Shown here one piece after another: positions 35,726-47,394 of a stretch of DNA of 64,000 nucleotides. Origin of the DNA: Sphingomonas sp. KRR8 (lineage in GTDB: Bacteria; Pseudomonadota; Alphaproteobacteria; Sphingomonadales; Sphingomonadaceae); the NCBI RefSeq assembly GCF_023559245.1, contig NZ_CP097462.1, positions 496,001 to 560,000 on the forward strand, written 5' to 3'. A program made the position numbers and the translations under genes. Position 1 is the first letter of the stretch, and each line of letters begins with the position of its first letter. Below the pieces are notes generated by a model that was given only the letters and a program-made list of their open reading frames with translations, was not told the DNA's origin and ran no database searches.

Positions 35726-36904
35726 TTACTCGCTCGCGCCGCCCGCTGGCTTCGCCGGCACGCTTTCCGCCGTTGCCGGTGCCGGCTTTGCCGCCGCGCG
35801 GCCAAGCGGCTTCTGGCTCGCCGCACCCTCATCGCCCGTCATGCTCCATCGCATGCTCTCGGTGTCGAGCTTGAGCTCCGAGTTCGCCGCCCGCTCCCGC
35901 GCTGCGATCTCGGCCGCACGGCCGGTCGGAATCCGCATCTTGATGCGAGCCTTGCCGTTCAAGGCGCCGGCGCTGCTGACCAGATCGGCCAATTCTGGCG
36001 GCAGTTCCTGCTTGGCCGCAGCGACTTCTGCCGTGACCGCTGGCATCGCCTGGTCGCGGGCTTCGGCGGCGAGCGCGAGGCTGCGCAGGGCGCGCGGATC
36101 ACCCTCACGCAGGCCGTAACGCTGGCTGAAGGCGCCCGGCTGGCCCCAGCCACCCTTCCACCGATAGAAGATGTGCGTGGCGATGGCCGCGTTCTTGCTC
36201 AGCGTCGGTGACCAGTAGGGGACGACGTAATTGGCGTGGTAATGGGTGGCCATTCCGACGGGCGCAAACACATAGCCCTGCAGTGCTGCCCGGGCGATCG
36301 CACTCGCGCGATCCCAATATTCACGCATCGGCTGCCGGTAGAGCGAGCCGTCGCAGGTGAAGCTGAACTGACAGCCCGTCGGGCGCTCCGAGCCCTGGTA
36401 GACCACGCCGCAGACCGAATTCGGGAAAGCCGGATGGCGGACTCGGTTGAGCACCACCTGAGCCACCGCCCGTTGTCCCTCCTCGGGTTCACGCGCTGCT
36501 TCGTAGTAAATGGCTTCGGTCAGGCACTCGAGTGACCGGGCGAAGGCGGTGCTGCTGCCCGGCGCGGCACGGAACGGCTGTGCCGGCGGGTTCGGACCGT
36601 CGACGATCGGCACGGCCGCATTGAGCGCGACGGCCTTGTCGGGCGCGATGTCGCGAACCTGAAAAGGGGTGAAGGTCTGCGCCTGCTTGGCAACTGCTTC
36701 GGCTGGGTTCGTGCGCTCTGCGGCAGTCGGCGTCCGTGGAATGCTGCGCGCGCTCTGCGATATCAGGCCGAAGCTGCCGAGGACGGCTACTGCAACCGCA
36801 ACGCTGCCATAGGTTTCCAGTCGGCGCGGGCGGATCCAGGCTCGCGCGCGCCGCAACGACATATGCACCGTTGCCGGTGTGGAAGAGAGTGCCAGACTGT
36901 TCAT
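35726..36904 (-). CDS. SleB/CwlJ-type cell wall hydrolase
   Basis: A predicted peptidoglycan hydrolase of the Hydrolase_2 family. The 392-residue protein has a cytoplasmic arginine-rich start, one membrane anchor (about 33-48: SVAVAVAVLGSFGLIS), a spacer, and the catalytic domain (about 122-245) with CLTEAIYYEAAREPEEG whose glutamates are the likely catalytic residues, QVVLNRV, CQFSFTCDG and THYHANYVVPYW. The C-terminal third is Ala/Pro-rich and probably disordered. It is the last gene of the cluster beginning near 38.4 kb, 35 bases after DUF2842. Confidence 0.9.
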   Translation of the reverse strand: MNSLALSSTPATVHMSLRRARAWIRPRRLETYGSVAVAVAVLGSFGLISQSARSIPRTPTAAERTNPAEAVAKQAQTFTPFQVRDIAPDKAVALNAAVPIVDGPNPPAQPFRAAPGSSTAFARSLECLTEAIYYEAAREPEEGQRAVAQVVLNRVRHPAFPNSVCGVVYQGSERPTGCQFSFTCDGSLYRQPMREYWDRASAIARAALQGYVFAPVGMATHYHANYVVPYWSPTLSKNAAIATHIFYRWKGGWGQPGAFSQRYGLREGDPRALRSLALAAEARDQAMPAVTAEVAAAKQELPPELADLVSSAGALNGKARIKMRIPTGRAAEIAARERAANSELKLDTESMRWSMTGDEGAASQKPLGRAAAKPAPATAESVPAKPAGGASE

Positions 36905-36939
36905 GGGGGTGTGTTACTTAGGCAATTCACCTCGTGTTT

Positions 36940-37176
36940 TCAAGACTTGGGTCGTTCATCCCGCCAGCGGCCGGTCTCGCTCCAGCGCATGATCGGCTTC
37001 AGTGGCAGGATCCAGATCAGGCCCGCAACCACGTAGAAGAGCAGCTGTGCCAGGCCCGGCCAGCGGCCAACCACGTCAGCGAAGCTTGCGATCAAGAGAG
37101 CCCAGATGGCGATGACGCCCATGATCATGAAAATTCCGACTGTCGGTCGCGACCGTGGCTCCAGTTCCTGGTTCAT
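36940..37176 (-). CDS. DUF2842 family small membrane protein
   Basis: A 78-residue protein with two membrane helices (about 13-33 and 43-62) and the ending PLKPIMRWSETGRW, matching my recollection of alphaproteobacterial DUF2842. Function unknown. Its ATG overlaps the ygfA stop (ATGA). Confidence 0.8.
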   Translation of the reverse strand: MNQELEPRSRPTVGIFMIMGVIAIWALLIASFADVVGRWPGLAQLLFYVVAGLIWILPLKPIMRWSETGRWRDERPKS

Positions 37177-37760
37177 GCGGTGAACTCTACCACACCATCG
37201 GGAGACGCGAACCCGTCCAAAGGAGCATCCCAAGGATCAGCAACAAGTGGCGTGTCGAGCAGCTGGAAATTCCAGCCCACGCCAATGATCCGCGTTCCCT
37301 TTGCCCGCAGGTCCGGGATCGCACGATCGTAATGACCGCCGCCTTGCCCGATGCGATTCCCATGGTGGTCGGCGCCGAGAAGGGGGACCAGGAGGAGGTC
37401 GGGCGTGACCTTCCGCGCCTGGACCGGCGGCTGAACCCCGCCGACCGGGCAGTCTTCGGCGCATGTCCCTAACCGGAAGATCATCGGGGACTCCGCCGAC
37501 ACGAAGGCAGGGTAGGCGGCGCTGATGCCGTGGTTCATGGCAAAGCGAAGAACGGGCTCGACACTGATCTCGCTGCCACGCGCGGAATAGCCACCGACTA
37601 TCCGGGCGCTGGAAAGGAGCGGCAGCAGGACCGCAACAAGCTTGCTCTCCAGCACTGCGCGCTCGTCCGCCGACAGGCTCGCCACATGCAGGCGGCGGCG
37701 ACTGCGTAGCTCCGCGCGAATCGTGGCCTTGTCGGAAGGGGAGGGTGACGGGACCATCAC
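37173..37760 (-). CDS. ygfA: 5-formyltetrahydrofolate cyclo-ligase
   Basis: ATP-dependent conversion of 5-formyltetrahydrofolate to 5,10-methenyltetrahydrofolate; in E. coli it is co-expressed with 6S RNA. The 195-residue protein starts with the KATIRAELRSRRR basic helix, and has VGGYSARGSEISVEP, PDLLLVPLLGAD and the ATP-binding GNRIGQGGGHYDRA. Two adjacent ATGs (37760 and 37757) are possible. It follows the 6S RNA gene, as in many proteobacteria. Confidence 0.94.
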   Translation of the reverse strand: MMVPSPSPSDKATIRAELRSRRRLHVASLSADERAVLESKLVAVLLPLLSSARIVGGYSARGSEISVEPVLRFAMNHGISAAYPAFVSAESPMIFRLGTCAEDCPVGGVQPPVQARKVTPDLLLVPLLGADHHGNRIGQGGGHYDRAIPDLRAKGTRIIGVGWNFQLLDTPLVADPWDAPLDGFASPDGVVEFTA

Positions 37761-37769
37761 AAGGTCGTT

Positions 37770-37910
37770 ACTCAGAAATCCTCTGACGCCAGTAGCATCA
37801 GGTGGGGACCATGTTTCCCGGACCAGGGTCCAGGCAGGGACAGCCCCCTCGGATCGGGAATAGCCTCAGGGATATCGAAGAGCTCGTGCCTGACAGTACC
37901 CGTCATGACC
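37770..37910 (-). ncRNA. ssrS: 6S RNA
   Basis: The gap between zapA and ygfA, the classic location of 6S RNA, holds a sequence whose ends pair: on minus TGACGGGTACTGTCAGG (37905-37889) with CCTGATGCTACTGGCGTCA (37802-37784). The middle contains GATATCCCTGAGGC and a terminal hairpin CCTGGACC/GGTCCGGG, giving the long interrupted rod with an open centre that mimics a promoter for RNA polymerase. Ends are approximate. The call rests on synteny and fold by eye; a covariance-model search was not possible. Confidence 0.75.
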
Positions 37911-37914
37911 TGAT

Positions 37915-38238
37915 CTAGGGTGTTGCGGCCGTCATCTCAAGGCTTCCCGCAAGCCGCTCGAGCCGCTCGGCCAGCGCGTCCACGCGGCGGACAATCTGCG
38001 GGTCAGGCGGCATGGTCGGCGCGGGAGCCTGCACGCCCTTCTTCTCGATGAGCTGGTCGGCGACGAGCAGTGCCGCGAGCAGGAGCTGCTTGGCCTCGCT
38101 CATCGCGCCCATGCCGGCCAGCGCTTCGCGGCTCTTGGCATCAATGAGGTCGGCCGCGGCGCGCAGATTGTCCTCTTCGCCGTCCCTGCAGGCGAGACGA
38201 TAGTGGCGTCCGGCGATCTCCAGGTTCACTTCGGCCAT
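37915..38238 (-). CDS. zapA: Cell division protein ZapA
   Basis: Binds FtsZ and stabilises the division ring. The 107-residue protein has the ZapA core VNLEIAGRHYRLACRDGEEDNLRAAA, then a long coiled coil (about 33-70 and 85-100) with a proline break at APAPTMPPDP. It is followed directly by 6S RNA and ygfA, an arrangement found across proteobacteria. Confidence 0.94.
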   Translation of the reverse strand: MAEVNLEIAGRHYRLACRDGEEDNLRAAADLIDAKSREALAGMGAMSEAKQLLLAALLVADQLIEKKGVQAPAPTMPPDPQIVRRVDALAERLERLAGSLEMTAATP

Positions 38239-38241
38239 GTC

Positions 38242-38415
38242 TCAGGCCTCCGCGCGCTGAATGAGTTGATCCAGTTCGGCAATCGCCTCGCGGACCCGGA
38301 CGCGCAGCTGTTCCTCGCGCCGCCCGCTGCGGGCAATCGCATCGCTCGCCCGCTCGGCCCTCGCCAGCGCGCGCTCGGCGCGGGTCAGGGCCGCTTCCAG
38401 TGCCTGTTCGGTCAT
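38242..38415 (-). CDS. Small coiled-coil protein upstream of zapA
   Basis: A 57-residue, almost wholly helical protein of heptad-like Ala/Glu/Arg/Leu composition (ALEAALTRAERALARAE). Start chosen at the ATG at 38415; 19 further in-frame codons exist upstream but lack charge pattern. It ends 3 bases before the zapA start. Many alphaproteobacteria carry a similar short coiled-coil gene here; the function is unknown. Confidence 0.75.
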   Translation of the reverse strand: MTEQALEAALTRAERALARAERASDAIARSGRREEQLRVRVREAIAELDQLIQRAEA

Positions 38416-38550
38416 GGGAACGGAGCTAGGCTCATGCTTGCCGGTGGGCAAGGTTGACGCATCACCGCTCACCGCCCAAAGGAGCCGGGCTACCGGCCTG
38501 GTCGATTCCGATCTCAGGGCAGGGGACCATTACTACCCACTGGAGTGTCG

Positions 38551-41543
<2,993 letters not shown>

Positions 41544-41545
41544 GC

Positions 41546-42745
41546 ATGCCGTTCAAGACCCTCGACGAGCTACCCCCGGATCTGACCGGCAAGCGAGTCC
41601 TCGTCCGCGTCGACCTGAATGTACCGATGCAAGACGGGGCGGTGTCGGACGCGACCCGGCTGCAGGCGTTGCTCCCGACGGTGCTCGAGTTGAGCGACCG
41701 CGGTGCAATCGTGCTTTTGCTGAGCCACTTCGGTCGGCCCAAGGGGCAGAACCGGCCGGACATGTCGACGGCGCTGCTGGTCAAGCCGCTGACGGACCTT
41801 ACAGGTCGTTCGGTGCGGTTCGTCGAGGATTGCCAGGGTACGCAGGCGGAGCGGGCGATCGCGACCATGACGCCTGGCTCGATCGGCGTCTTGGAGAACA
41901 CCCGCTTTCATTCGGGCGAAGAAAAAAACGACCTCGGGCTAGCGCGCGCGATGGCGGCGCTCGGAGACTATTACGTCAACGACGCTTTCTCCGCCGCCCA
42001 CCGCGCACATTCCTCGACAGAAGGGCTGGCGCACCTTCTGCCGGCCTTCGCCGGGCGTGCCATGGAAGCGGAACTCAAGGCATTGCAGAAGGCACTGGGC
42101 AGCCCCGAACGACCGGTCGCGGCGGTCGTGGGCGGAGCCAAGGTTTCGACCAAGCTGGCGGTGCTTGGCCATCTGGTCAGCAAGGTCGATCACCTGATCA
42201 TCGGTGGCGGGATGGCGAACACCTTCCTCGCCGCGCGCGGGATCGGAATCGGCAAGTCGCTATGCGAGCACGACCTGACCAGCGAGGCGGAGGCCATCAT
42301 GGCGCGCGCCGACGAAGCGGGCTGCACGGTTCACCTGCCCTACGATGTTGTGGTCGCGAAGGAGTTCGCAGCCAATCCGCCGTCCCTGCGGACATGCAAC
42401 GTCCATGAGGTCGCCGAGGACGAGATGATCCTCGACGTGGGCCCCGCCGCGGTCGAGGCGTTGGCCGATGCGCTGAAGACGTGCCGGACTTTGGTCTGGA
42501 ACGGACCGCTCGGCGCGTTTGAGACGCCACCGTTCGACGCTGCCACCGTTGCGCTCGCCCGGACCGCAGCTGCAATGACTCAGGATGGCAGCCTGGTCTC
42601 TGTCGCGGGCGGCGGCGATACGGTCGCCGCGCTTAACCAGGCAGGTGTCACTAAAGATTTCACATTCGTGTCCACCGCCGGCGGCGCGTTTCTTGAATGG
42701 ATGGAAGGCCGAACCCTGCCGGGGGTCGCGGCGCTTGAACGATAG
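41546..42745 (+). CDS. pgk: Phosphoglycerate kinase
   Basis: Transfers phosphate between 1,3-bisphosphoglycerate and ADP. The 399-residue protein has [26 protein letters not shown], the nucleotide-binding [16 protein letters not shown] and the C-terminal [15 protein letters not shown] and [12 protein letters not shown]. Starts 2 bases after the gap stop; no ATG upstream fits better. Confidence 0.97.
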   Translation: MPFKTLDELPPDLTGKRVLVRVDLNVPMQDGAVSDATRLQALLPTVLELSDRGAIVLLLSHFGRPKGQNRPDMSTALLVKPLTDLTGRSVRFVEDCQGTQAERAIATMTPGSIGVLENTRFHSGEEKNDLGLARAMAALGDYYVNDAFSAAHRAHSSTEGLAHLLPAFAGRAMEAELKALQKALGSPERPVAAVVGGAKVSTKLAVLGHLVSKVDHLIIGGGMANTFLAARGIGIGKSLCEHDLTSEAEAIMARADEAGCTVHLPYDVVVAKEFAANPPSLRTCNVHEVAEDEMILDVGPAAVEALADALKTCRTLVWNGPLGAFETPPFDAATVALARTAAAMTQDGSLVSVAGGGDTVAALNQAGVTKDFTFVSTAGGAFLEWMEGRTLPGVAALER

Positions 42746-42753
42746 GAAGAGCG

Positions 42754-43653
42754 ATGAATCAGTCTGAGATGCGTGAGAAGATCAAGGGCGGCAATGGTTT
42801 CATCGCGGCGCTAGATCAGTCGGGCGGATCGACCCCGAAGGCGCTCGCCGGCTATGGCGTGGACGAAGGCGCTTGGTCGAATGACGAGGAAATGTTCGGG
42901 CTGATTCACGACATGCGGGCGCGGATCATTACCTCGCCCTGCTTCTCCGGCGAGAAGGTCATCGGCGCGATCCTGTTCGAGCGGACCATGGACGGGCAGG
43001 TCGACGGCAAGCCCACCCCGGCCGCGCTGATTGAGCGTGGAATCGTTCCGTTCATCAAGATCGACAAGGGGCTCGAGGAGGAGCGCAATGGCGTTCAGCT
43101 GATGAAGCCGATGCCGGAGCTTGACGATCTCCTGAGCCGCGCAAAAAGCCTTGGCGTGTTCGGGACCAAGGAGCGTTCGGTCATCAATCAGGCGAACGAG
43201 GCGGGCATCGGCGCTATTGTCGGCCAGCAATTCGAGGTTGCGTTCCAAGTCCTCCGCCACGGTCTGGTGCCGATCATCGAGCCCGAAGTGAACATCAAGA
43301 GCGCCGACCGAGCGGCATCCGACGTTTGCCTGCGCGACGAGATCCTGCGGCACCTCGACCGTTTGCCTGAGGGTGAGGAAGTCATGCTCAAGCTATCGAT
43401 CCCGGCTGAGGCGGGGACCTTCGCCAAACTGGTGGAGCATCCGCGCGTGCTGCGGGTGGTGGCCTTGTCGGGCGGCTTCAGCCGTCAGGACGCCTGCGCC
43501 GAACTGGCGAAGAACCCTGGCATGATCGCCAGCTTCAGCCGGGCCCTACTGTCCGACCTGCGTCACCAGCACGACGACGGCGAGTTCAACCATACGCTCG
43601 GTCAAGCGATTGACGAGATCTACTCGGCCAGCACCACGAAGGCGCCCGCCTGA
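42754..43653 (+). CDS. fba: Fructose-bisphosphate aldolase, class I
   Basis: Cleaves or forms fructose-1,6-bisphosphate through a Schiff-base lysine. The 299-residue protein begins with the GFIAALDQSGGSTPKAL substrate loop, contains VPFIKIDKGLE and PIIEPEVNIKSADR, and the late LSGGFSRQDACAEL. It is the short bacterial class I form, not the zinc class II enzyme. The TGA stop overlaps a CTG that probably starts the next gene (CTGA). Confidence 0.94.
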   Translation: MNQSEMREKIKGGNGFIAALDQSGGSTPKALAGYGVDEGAWSNDEEMFGLIHDMRARIITSPCFSGEKVIGAILFERTMDGQVDGKPTPAALIERGIVPFIKIDKGLEEERNGVQLMKPMPELDDLLSRAKSLGVFGTKERSVINQANEAGIGAIVGQQFEVAFQVLRHGLVPIIEPEVNIKSADRAASDVCLRDEILRHLDRLPEGEEVMLKLSIPAEAGTFAKLVEHPRVLRVVALSGGFSRQDACAELAKNPGMIASFSRALLSDLRHQHDDGEFNHTLGQAIDEIYSASTTKAPA

Positions 43654-44105
43654 CGTTCAGTTACCATCGTACGCTCGCTCCGCCGATGTGGGCGTTCGTC
43701 GGACTGGCCAGCATCGAATTGCTGGGCGTGCACCTGTTCGCGGCACTCAAATGGCCGCGGTTGGCTTGGCCGATGAGCGCCGTGACTTTGCTGTCGATCA
43801 TCTGGTTGGTCCGGCTGATCCGTTCATTCCGGACGCGTCCGCACGAGCTGTCAGATGAAGCGCTGCAATTATGGCTCGGCAATCTCCGCTCGCTGCGCGT
43901 GTCGCGCGACGTCATTGCGCGGGTTCGGCCGGTGACTGACAGTGCGGAGGTAAAGGCAGCCGGAACCGCGAAGCTGTCGCTGCTGAGCTATCCCAACCGC
44001 ATCGTGGACCTAAGAGAGCCGGTGAGTTTTTGGGGACGTTCGACCCACCGCGTCGCCTTGGCTCTTGACGATCCGGCGGCATTCGACTTGGCCCTACGAG
44101 CATGA
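43650..44105 (+). CDS. Unrecognised two-helix membrane protein, probable CTG start
   Basis: I do not recognise a named family. From the first ATG (43686) the product is 139 residues, but in-frame codons upstream read TFSYHRTLAPP and start at a CTG at 43650 that overlaps the fba stop as CTGA. I consider this the likely start because it matches the junction style seen across the window and an AAGG lies about 9 bases before it; the protein would have 151 residues. Two membrane helices (about 13-32 and 40-58) are followed by a soluble, basic then beta-rich C-terminal part. It overlaps thiE by 4 bases. Confidence 0.7.
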   Translation: MTFSYHRTLAPPMWAFVGLASIELLGVHLFAALKWPRLAWPMSAVTLLSIIWLVRLIRSFRTRPHELSDEALQLWLGNLRSLRVSRDVIARVRPVTDSAEVKAAGTAKLSLLSYPNRIVDLREPVSFWGRSTHRVALALDDPAAFDLALRA

Positions 44106-44788
44106 CCGAAATCGACGATGCGCTTCCGGACCTGGCCGACTTCGCCGAACGTTTTGGAGGCGAGCCGCGTGGTGATGCGCAGCTTTACCTGATCAGCCCG
44201 CAGGACGTCGGAGGAGACTTTCCCGACCGGCTTCGCCTGGCGCTTGCTGCAGGGCCGGTCGCAGCGTTTCAGTTGCGGGTAAAGGGTGTCGACCAGCATG
44301 AACTGGCGCGACTGGCCGAACCGCTGCAGCGCATTTGCGCGGAAGCTGACGTCGCCTTCATCGTCAATGATGACATGAGCCTGGCCAAGAGGATCGGCGC
44401 TGACGGCGTGCACCTAGGGCAGGAGGACGGTGATCCGCGCGAAGCGCGGGCGCTGCTGGGGCCCAGCGCGCAGATCGGGGTGACTTGCCACGACAGCCGC
44501 CATCTCGCCATGGAAGCTGGCGAGGCGGGGGCCGACTATGTCGCATTCGGCGCCTTTTTCCCCACGACCACCAAGGACGTGAAGCATCGCGCCGAAACCG
44601 CGTTGCTCGGCTGGTGGTCGGCGGTGTTCGAACTGCCCTGCGTGGCAGTAGGTGGTATCACGCCGCAGAACGGAGCCGACCTGGTGAAGGCTGGCGCGGA
44701 CTTCCTGGCAGTCAGTAGCGCCGTCTGGAACGACGCCGACCCCGCCGCTGCGGTAGCCGCCTTCACGCCGGTGTTGAAGCGCGGCTGA
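44102..44788 (+). CDS. thiE: Thiamine phosphate synthase
   Basis: Couples the thiazole and pyrimidine precursors into thiamine phosphate. The 228-residue TIM-barrel protein has FQLRVKG, FIVNDDMSLAKRIGADGVHLGQED, ADYVAFGAFFPTTTK and VAVGGITPQN. About 20 extra N-terminal residues precede the barrel. It sits at the end of the glycolytic operon; its last 26 bases overlap the end of the convergent HAD gene. Transketolase and many enzymes nearby use thiamine diphosphate, which may be why thiE travels with them. Confidence 0.92.
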   Translation: MTEIDDALPDLADFAERFGGEPRGDAQLYLISPQDVGGDFPDRLRLALAAGPVAAFQLRVKGVDQHELARLAEPLQRICAEADVAFIVNDDMSLAKRIGADGVHLGQEDGDPREARALLGPSAQIGVTCHDSRHLAMEAGEAGADYVAFGAFFPTTTKDVKHRAETALLGWWSAVFELPCVAVGGITPQNGADLVKAGADFLAVSSAVWNDADPAAAVAAFTPVLKRG

Positions 44789-45431
44789 GCGGACTTTCGT
44801 CGAACTGGGCAAGGAGGTCAGCGACGTCGTCATAGATGGCGACTGCGCCCCTCAACTGAGCGTCGGTGAACAGGCCCGAGCGGAGTGCAATCACCCTCAA
44901 ACCCGCCTTGTCCGCAGCCTTGATGTCGAACGGCGTGTCGCCAACCACGATTGCTTCGTTCGACTGGGCGCCGGCTTTGCGGAGCGCCACATTGAACACG
45001 TCCGGGCAGGGTTTCGAGCAGTCGACCTCGTCGCTGCTGGTGCTTGCATCAACGAGGTCGGCCGCGTCCAGCACCTGGAGATTGCGCTCGACTTCATCGG
45101 CTGACGCGGAAGAGGCGAGCACCACCCGGTAACCAGCCTCCTTGCACCGACGCAGCAGGGCGCGGGCACTTGGAAATGGCTGAAGGCGGCCGGAATAATG
45201 CTGCTCGAACAGCTGGTGATGGGAGTCTTCCAGCCGTTTCAACTCTTCGGGGGACAAGTCTGGCAGCAGCGCCGGAACGAGATTGTCTCCGCCCTGACCG
45301 ACTTGATCGTGAATGGTCGACAGCCGCATCTCGTGACCGGCCTGCTTGAAGGCCTCGGCCCAGGCGAGGACGTGGAAGTCGTTGCTGTCGACGAGCGTAC
45401 CGTCGATGTCGAACAGGATGGCTTTGAGCAT
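44763..45431 (-). CDS. HAD-superfamily phosphatase (phosphoglycolate phosphatase-like)
   Basis: A 222-residue HAD hydrolase with motif I FDIDGTLVDSND (nucleophile aspartate), motif II LASSASADE, the motif III lysine in SKPCPD and motif IV VVGDTPFDIKAA. The cap domain is of the gph/PGMB kind. Substrate unknown: phosphoglycolate and beta-phosphoglucomutase-like roles are both possible. It is 6 bases after the broken DUF72 gene on the same strand and overlaps thiE tail to tail by 26 bases. Confidence 0.88.
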   Translation of the reverse strand: MLKAILFDIDGTLVDSNDFHVLAWAEAFKQAGHEMRLSTIHDQVGQGGDNLVPALLPDLSPEELKRLEDSHHQLFEQHYSGRLQPFPSARALLRRCKEAGYRVVLASSASADEVERNLQVLDAADLVDASTSSDEVDCSKPCPDVFNVALRKAGAQSNEAIVVGDTPFDIKAADKAGLRVIALRSGLFTDAQLRGAVAIYDDVADLLAQFDESPLSRASTPA

Positions 45432-45437
45432 GAGCGG

Positions 45438-46195
45438 CTAACGACCCGCGCTAGCGAGGGTTGCCAGCGACTGCTTGAGGGTTCGAGCGTCATCCAGCGC
45501 GTGCCCATGAATGTGGTTGTTGAAATAAGCCCAGGCCGACCGGCCCTGCGCTTGTCGATCGGTCAGCCACTTGGCCCAGCCCGCCATGTCAACTTCCGAA
45601 TAGCGCCCCCAATATTTGCCGCTTGTTCCGTGAAAACGAACGTAGGCGGTGCGGCCGCTCGCCACACGGGGCTGACGAGCCCGGCCAAGTCGTGGGCGAC
45701 GAAACCGACGCCATTCTGGTCGAGCAGGGCAAGGACCTCCTTATCGTACCAGCTGGAATGGCGGAACTCGACCACGTGCTCGAGATCGGAGGGCAGTAGG
45801 GCAAGGTAATTGGCCAGACGCTGGTCATTGCGGCGGAGGTTTGGTGGCAGCTGATGGAGGAGAGGGCCGAGGGACTGTCCAAGTCGCCGGGCAAGGTCGC
45901 AAAAGGTACCGAGCGGTTCCGCGCAGTCCAGCAGCTTCTTGTTGTGCGTGATGAAACGGTGGACCTTGACCGCATAACGAAAGCCCGGAGGCGCCTTCTC
46001 GCGCCACCCGTCGAAGGTGGAGGCGAGGGGAAGGCGATAGAAGCTGGCGTTGATCTCGACCGTCTCGAACTCACCGGCGTAATGCTCGAACCAGCGCTTC
46101 TGCGGCAAGTTGCCAGGATAGAAGATCTCCCGCCAGTGACGGTAGACCCAGCCGGAGCAGCCGACATGCGGTAGGGAAACCTCGAAGCTCTGCAT
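45438..46195 (-). pseudogene. DUF72 family protein gene, broken by a frameshift
   Basis: DUF72 proteins have a TIM-barrel-like fold and unknown function. The N-terminal part from ATG 46195 reads VGCSGWVYRHWREIFYPG, FETVEINASFYRLP, KVHRFITH and VVEFRHSSWY, then continues out of frame to a stop at 45563. The expected C-terminal part, TAYVRFHGTSGKYWG and AWAYFNNHIHGHA, is in another frame ending at 45438. Removing two bases from the GTGT repeat at about 45663-45667 joins them as SPVASGRTAYVRFHG. This could be a real inactivating indel, programmed shifting or a sequencing error. Confidence 0.88.
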
Positions 46196-46233
46196 CGTTG
46201 CGCATCCAACACATCGAATTGTTGGAGAGTTTC

Positions 46234-47382
46234 GTGCTGAGAGCCCGTGTTGCCCCGATCGGTCTGGCCCTGTGCCTGACAAGTGCCTTCGCCCTGGTTG
46301 CCGCGAAGGCGCCGACCCAGGTTCATGCAGCGACAGCCCAGCCAGGCGACAAAGCCGCCGGCGAGGGCGCCTGGGTTCCGCCCGGCACCAAGGGCTCGCC
46401 AATCGATGGGACGATCTTCCATGCGCAGGTGCTGCTGGACGCGGCCGGTTTTCCGACCGGCGTGATCGACGGCAAGAAGGGCATGGTGTTCGAGCAGGCG
46501 TTGCGCGGATATCAGCAGGCGCGGGGCCTTCGGGTCAGCGGTGACCTCGACGGCGCCACCCGGCAGGCACTGCTGCAGGACACGCGTCCGTCGACCCGCA
46601 CCTTTCGCCTAAGCGCGGACGACGTCGGCGGCCCGTTCCTCTACCCCTTCCCCAAGAAGCCGGAGGAGCAGGCGAAGGCGCCCGGTTTGTACTATCGCAA
46701 CATGCTGGAGAAGCTCGCCGAGCGCTTCCACACCACGCCCGACACGATCGTGGCCTTGAATGGGCCCGACAAGATGATCGGCGTAGGACAGGAGCTTCGA
46801 TTGCCGAACGTTCTTCCGCGCTCGCGCGAATACGGGAAAACCATCGACGACAAGCAGGCGGGGCTGCTCAATCTGTACCAAGTCGACGCGCAGCAGCCGC
46901 AAGGCGACTTCATCGTGGTCGACAAGTCTGAAGGCGTGCTCAAGGTCTTCCAGGGACCGGTTCCGGAAGGCGCCTACAGCACCGAGAAGAACCGCGGCGC
47001 ACCGCCAACCCTTGGCGATAATCCCGGCAAGCTCGTCGCGCAATTTCCGGTGACTATGGGGTCGACCCACGATCCGCTGCCGCTCGGCAAATGGAAAGTG
47101 CCGACCTACGCCTTCATGCCGCCGTTCCACTACCAGCCGAACCTGTTCTGGGATGCGAAGGACAAGGGCGCGCCGGACCAGACGTTGCCGCCCGGACCCA
47201 ATGGCCCGGTCGGCGTTGCTTGGCTGGACCTCACCAAGGAGCATTACGGCATTCACGGCACCGCCGAACCGCAGACGATTGGGCGGGCGGAGAGCCATGG
47301 CTGCATCCGCATGAGCAATTGGGACGTGACGCGCCTTTCGCGGATCATGAAGCCAGGCTTCACCGCCATCTTCCAGGCGTGA
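46234..47382 (+). CDS. L,D-transpeptidase with peptidoglycan-binding domain
   Basis: Makes 3-3 crosslinks or attaches proteins in the periplasmic peptidoglycan. The 382-residue protein has a signal peptide (GLALCLTSAFALVAAKA), a peptidoglycan-binding helical domain (about 62-104, FEQALRGYQQARGLRVSGDLD), a LysM-like segment (FHTTPDTIVALN) and the YkuD catalytic domain with HGTAEPQTIGRAESHGCIRM, catalytic cysteine C357. Start GTG at 46234 has GGAG 6 bases upstream; a TTG at 46198 would add 12 residues. It is divergent from the DUF72 gene and 12 bases before an M23 peptidase gene that may act on the same wall. Confidence 0.93.
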   Translation: MLRARVAPIGLALCLTSAFALVAAKAPTQVHAATAQPGDKAAGEGAWVPPGTKGSPIDGTIFHAQVLLDAAGFPTGVIDGKKGMVFEQALRGYQQARGLRVSGDLDGATRQALLQDTRPSTRTFRLSADDVGGPFLYPFPKKPEEQAKAPGLYYRNMLEKLAERFHTTPDTIVALNGPDKMIGVGQELRLPNVLPRSREYGKTIDDKQAGLLNLYQVDAQQPQGDFIVVDKSEGVLKVFQGPVPEGAYSTEKNRGAPPTLGDNPGKLVAQFPVTMGSTHDPLPLGKWKVPTYAFMPPFHYQPNLFWDAKDKGAPDQTLPPGPNGPVGVAWLDLTKEHYGIHGTAEPQTIGRAESHGCIRMSNWDVTRLSRIMKPGFTAIFQA

Positions 47383-47394
47383 CGAGCAGCGGAG

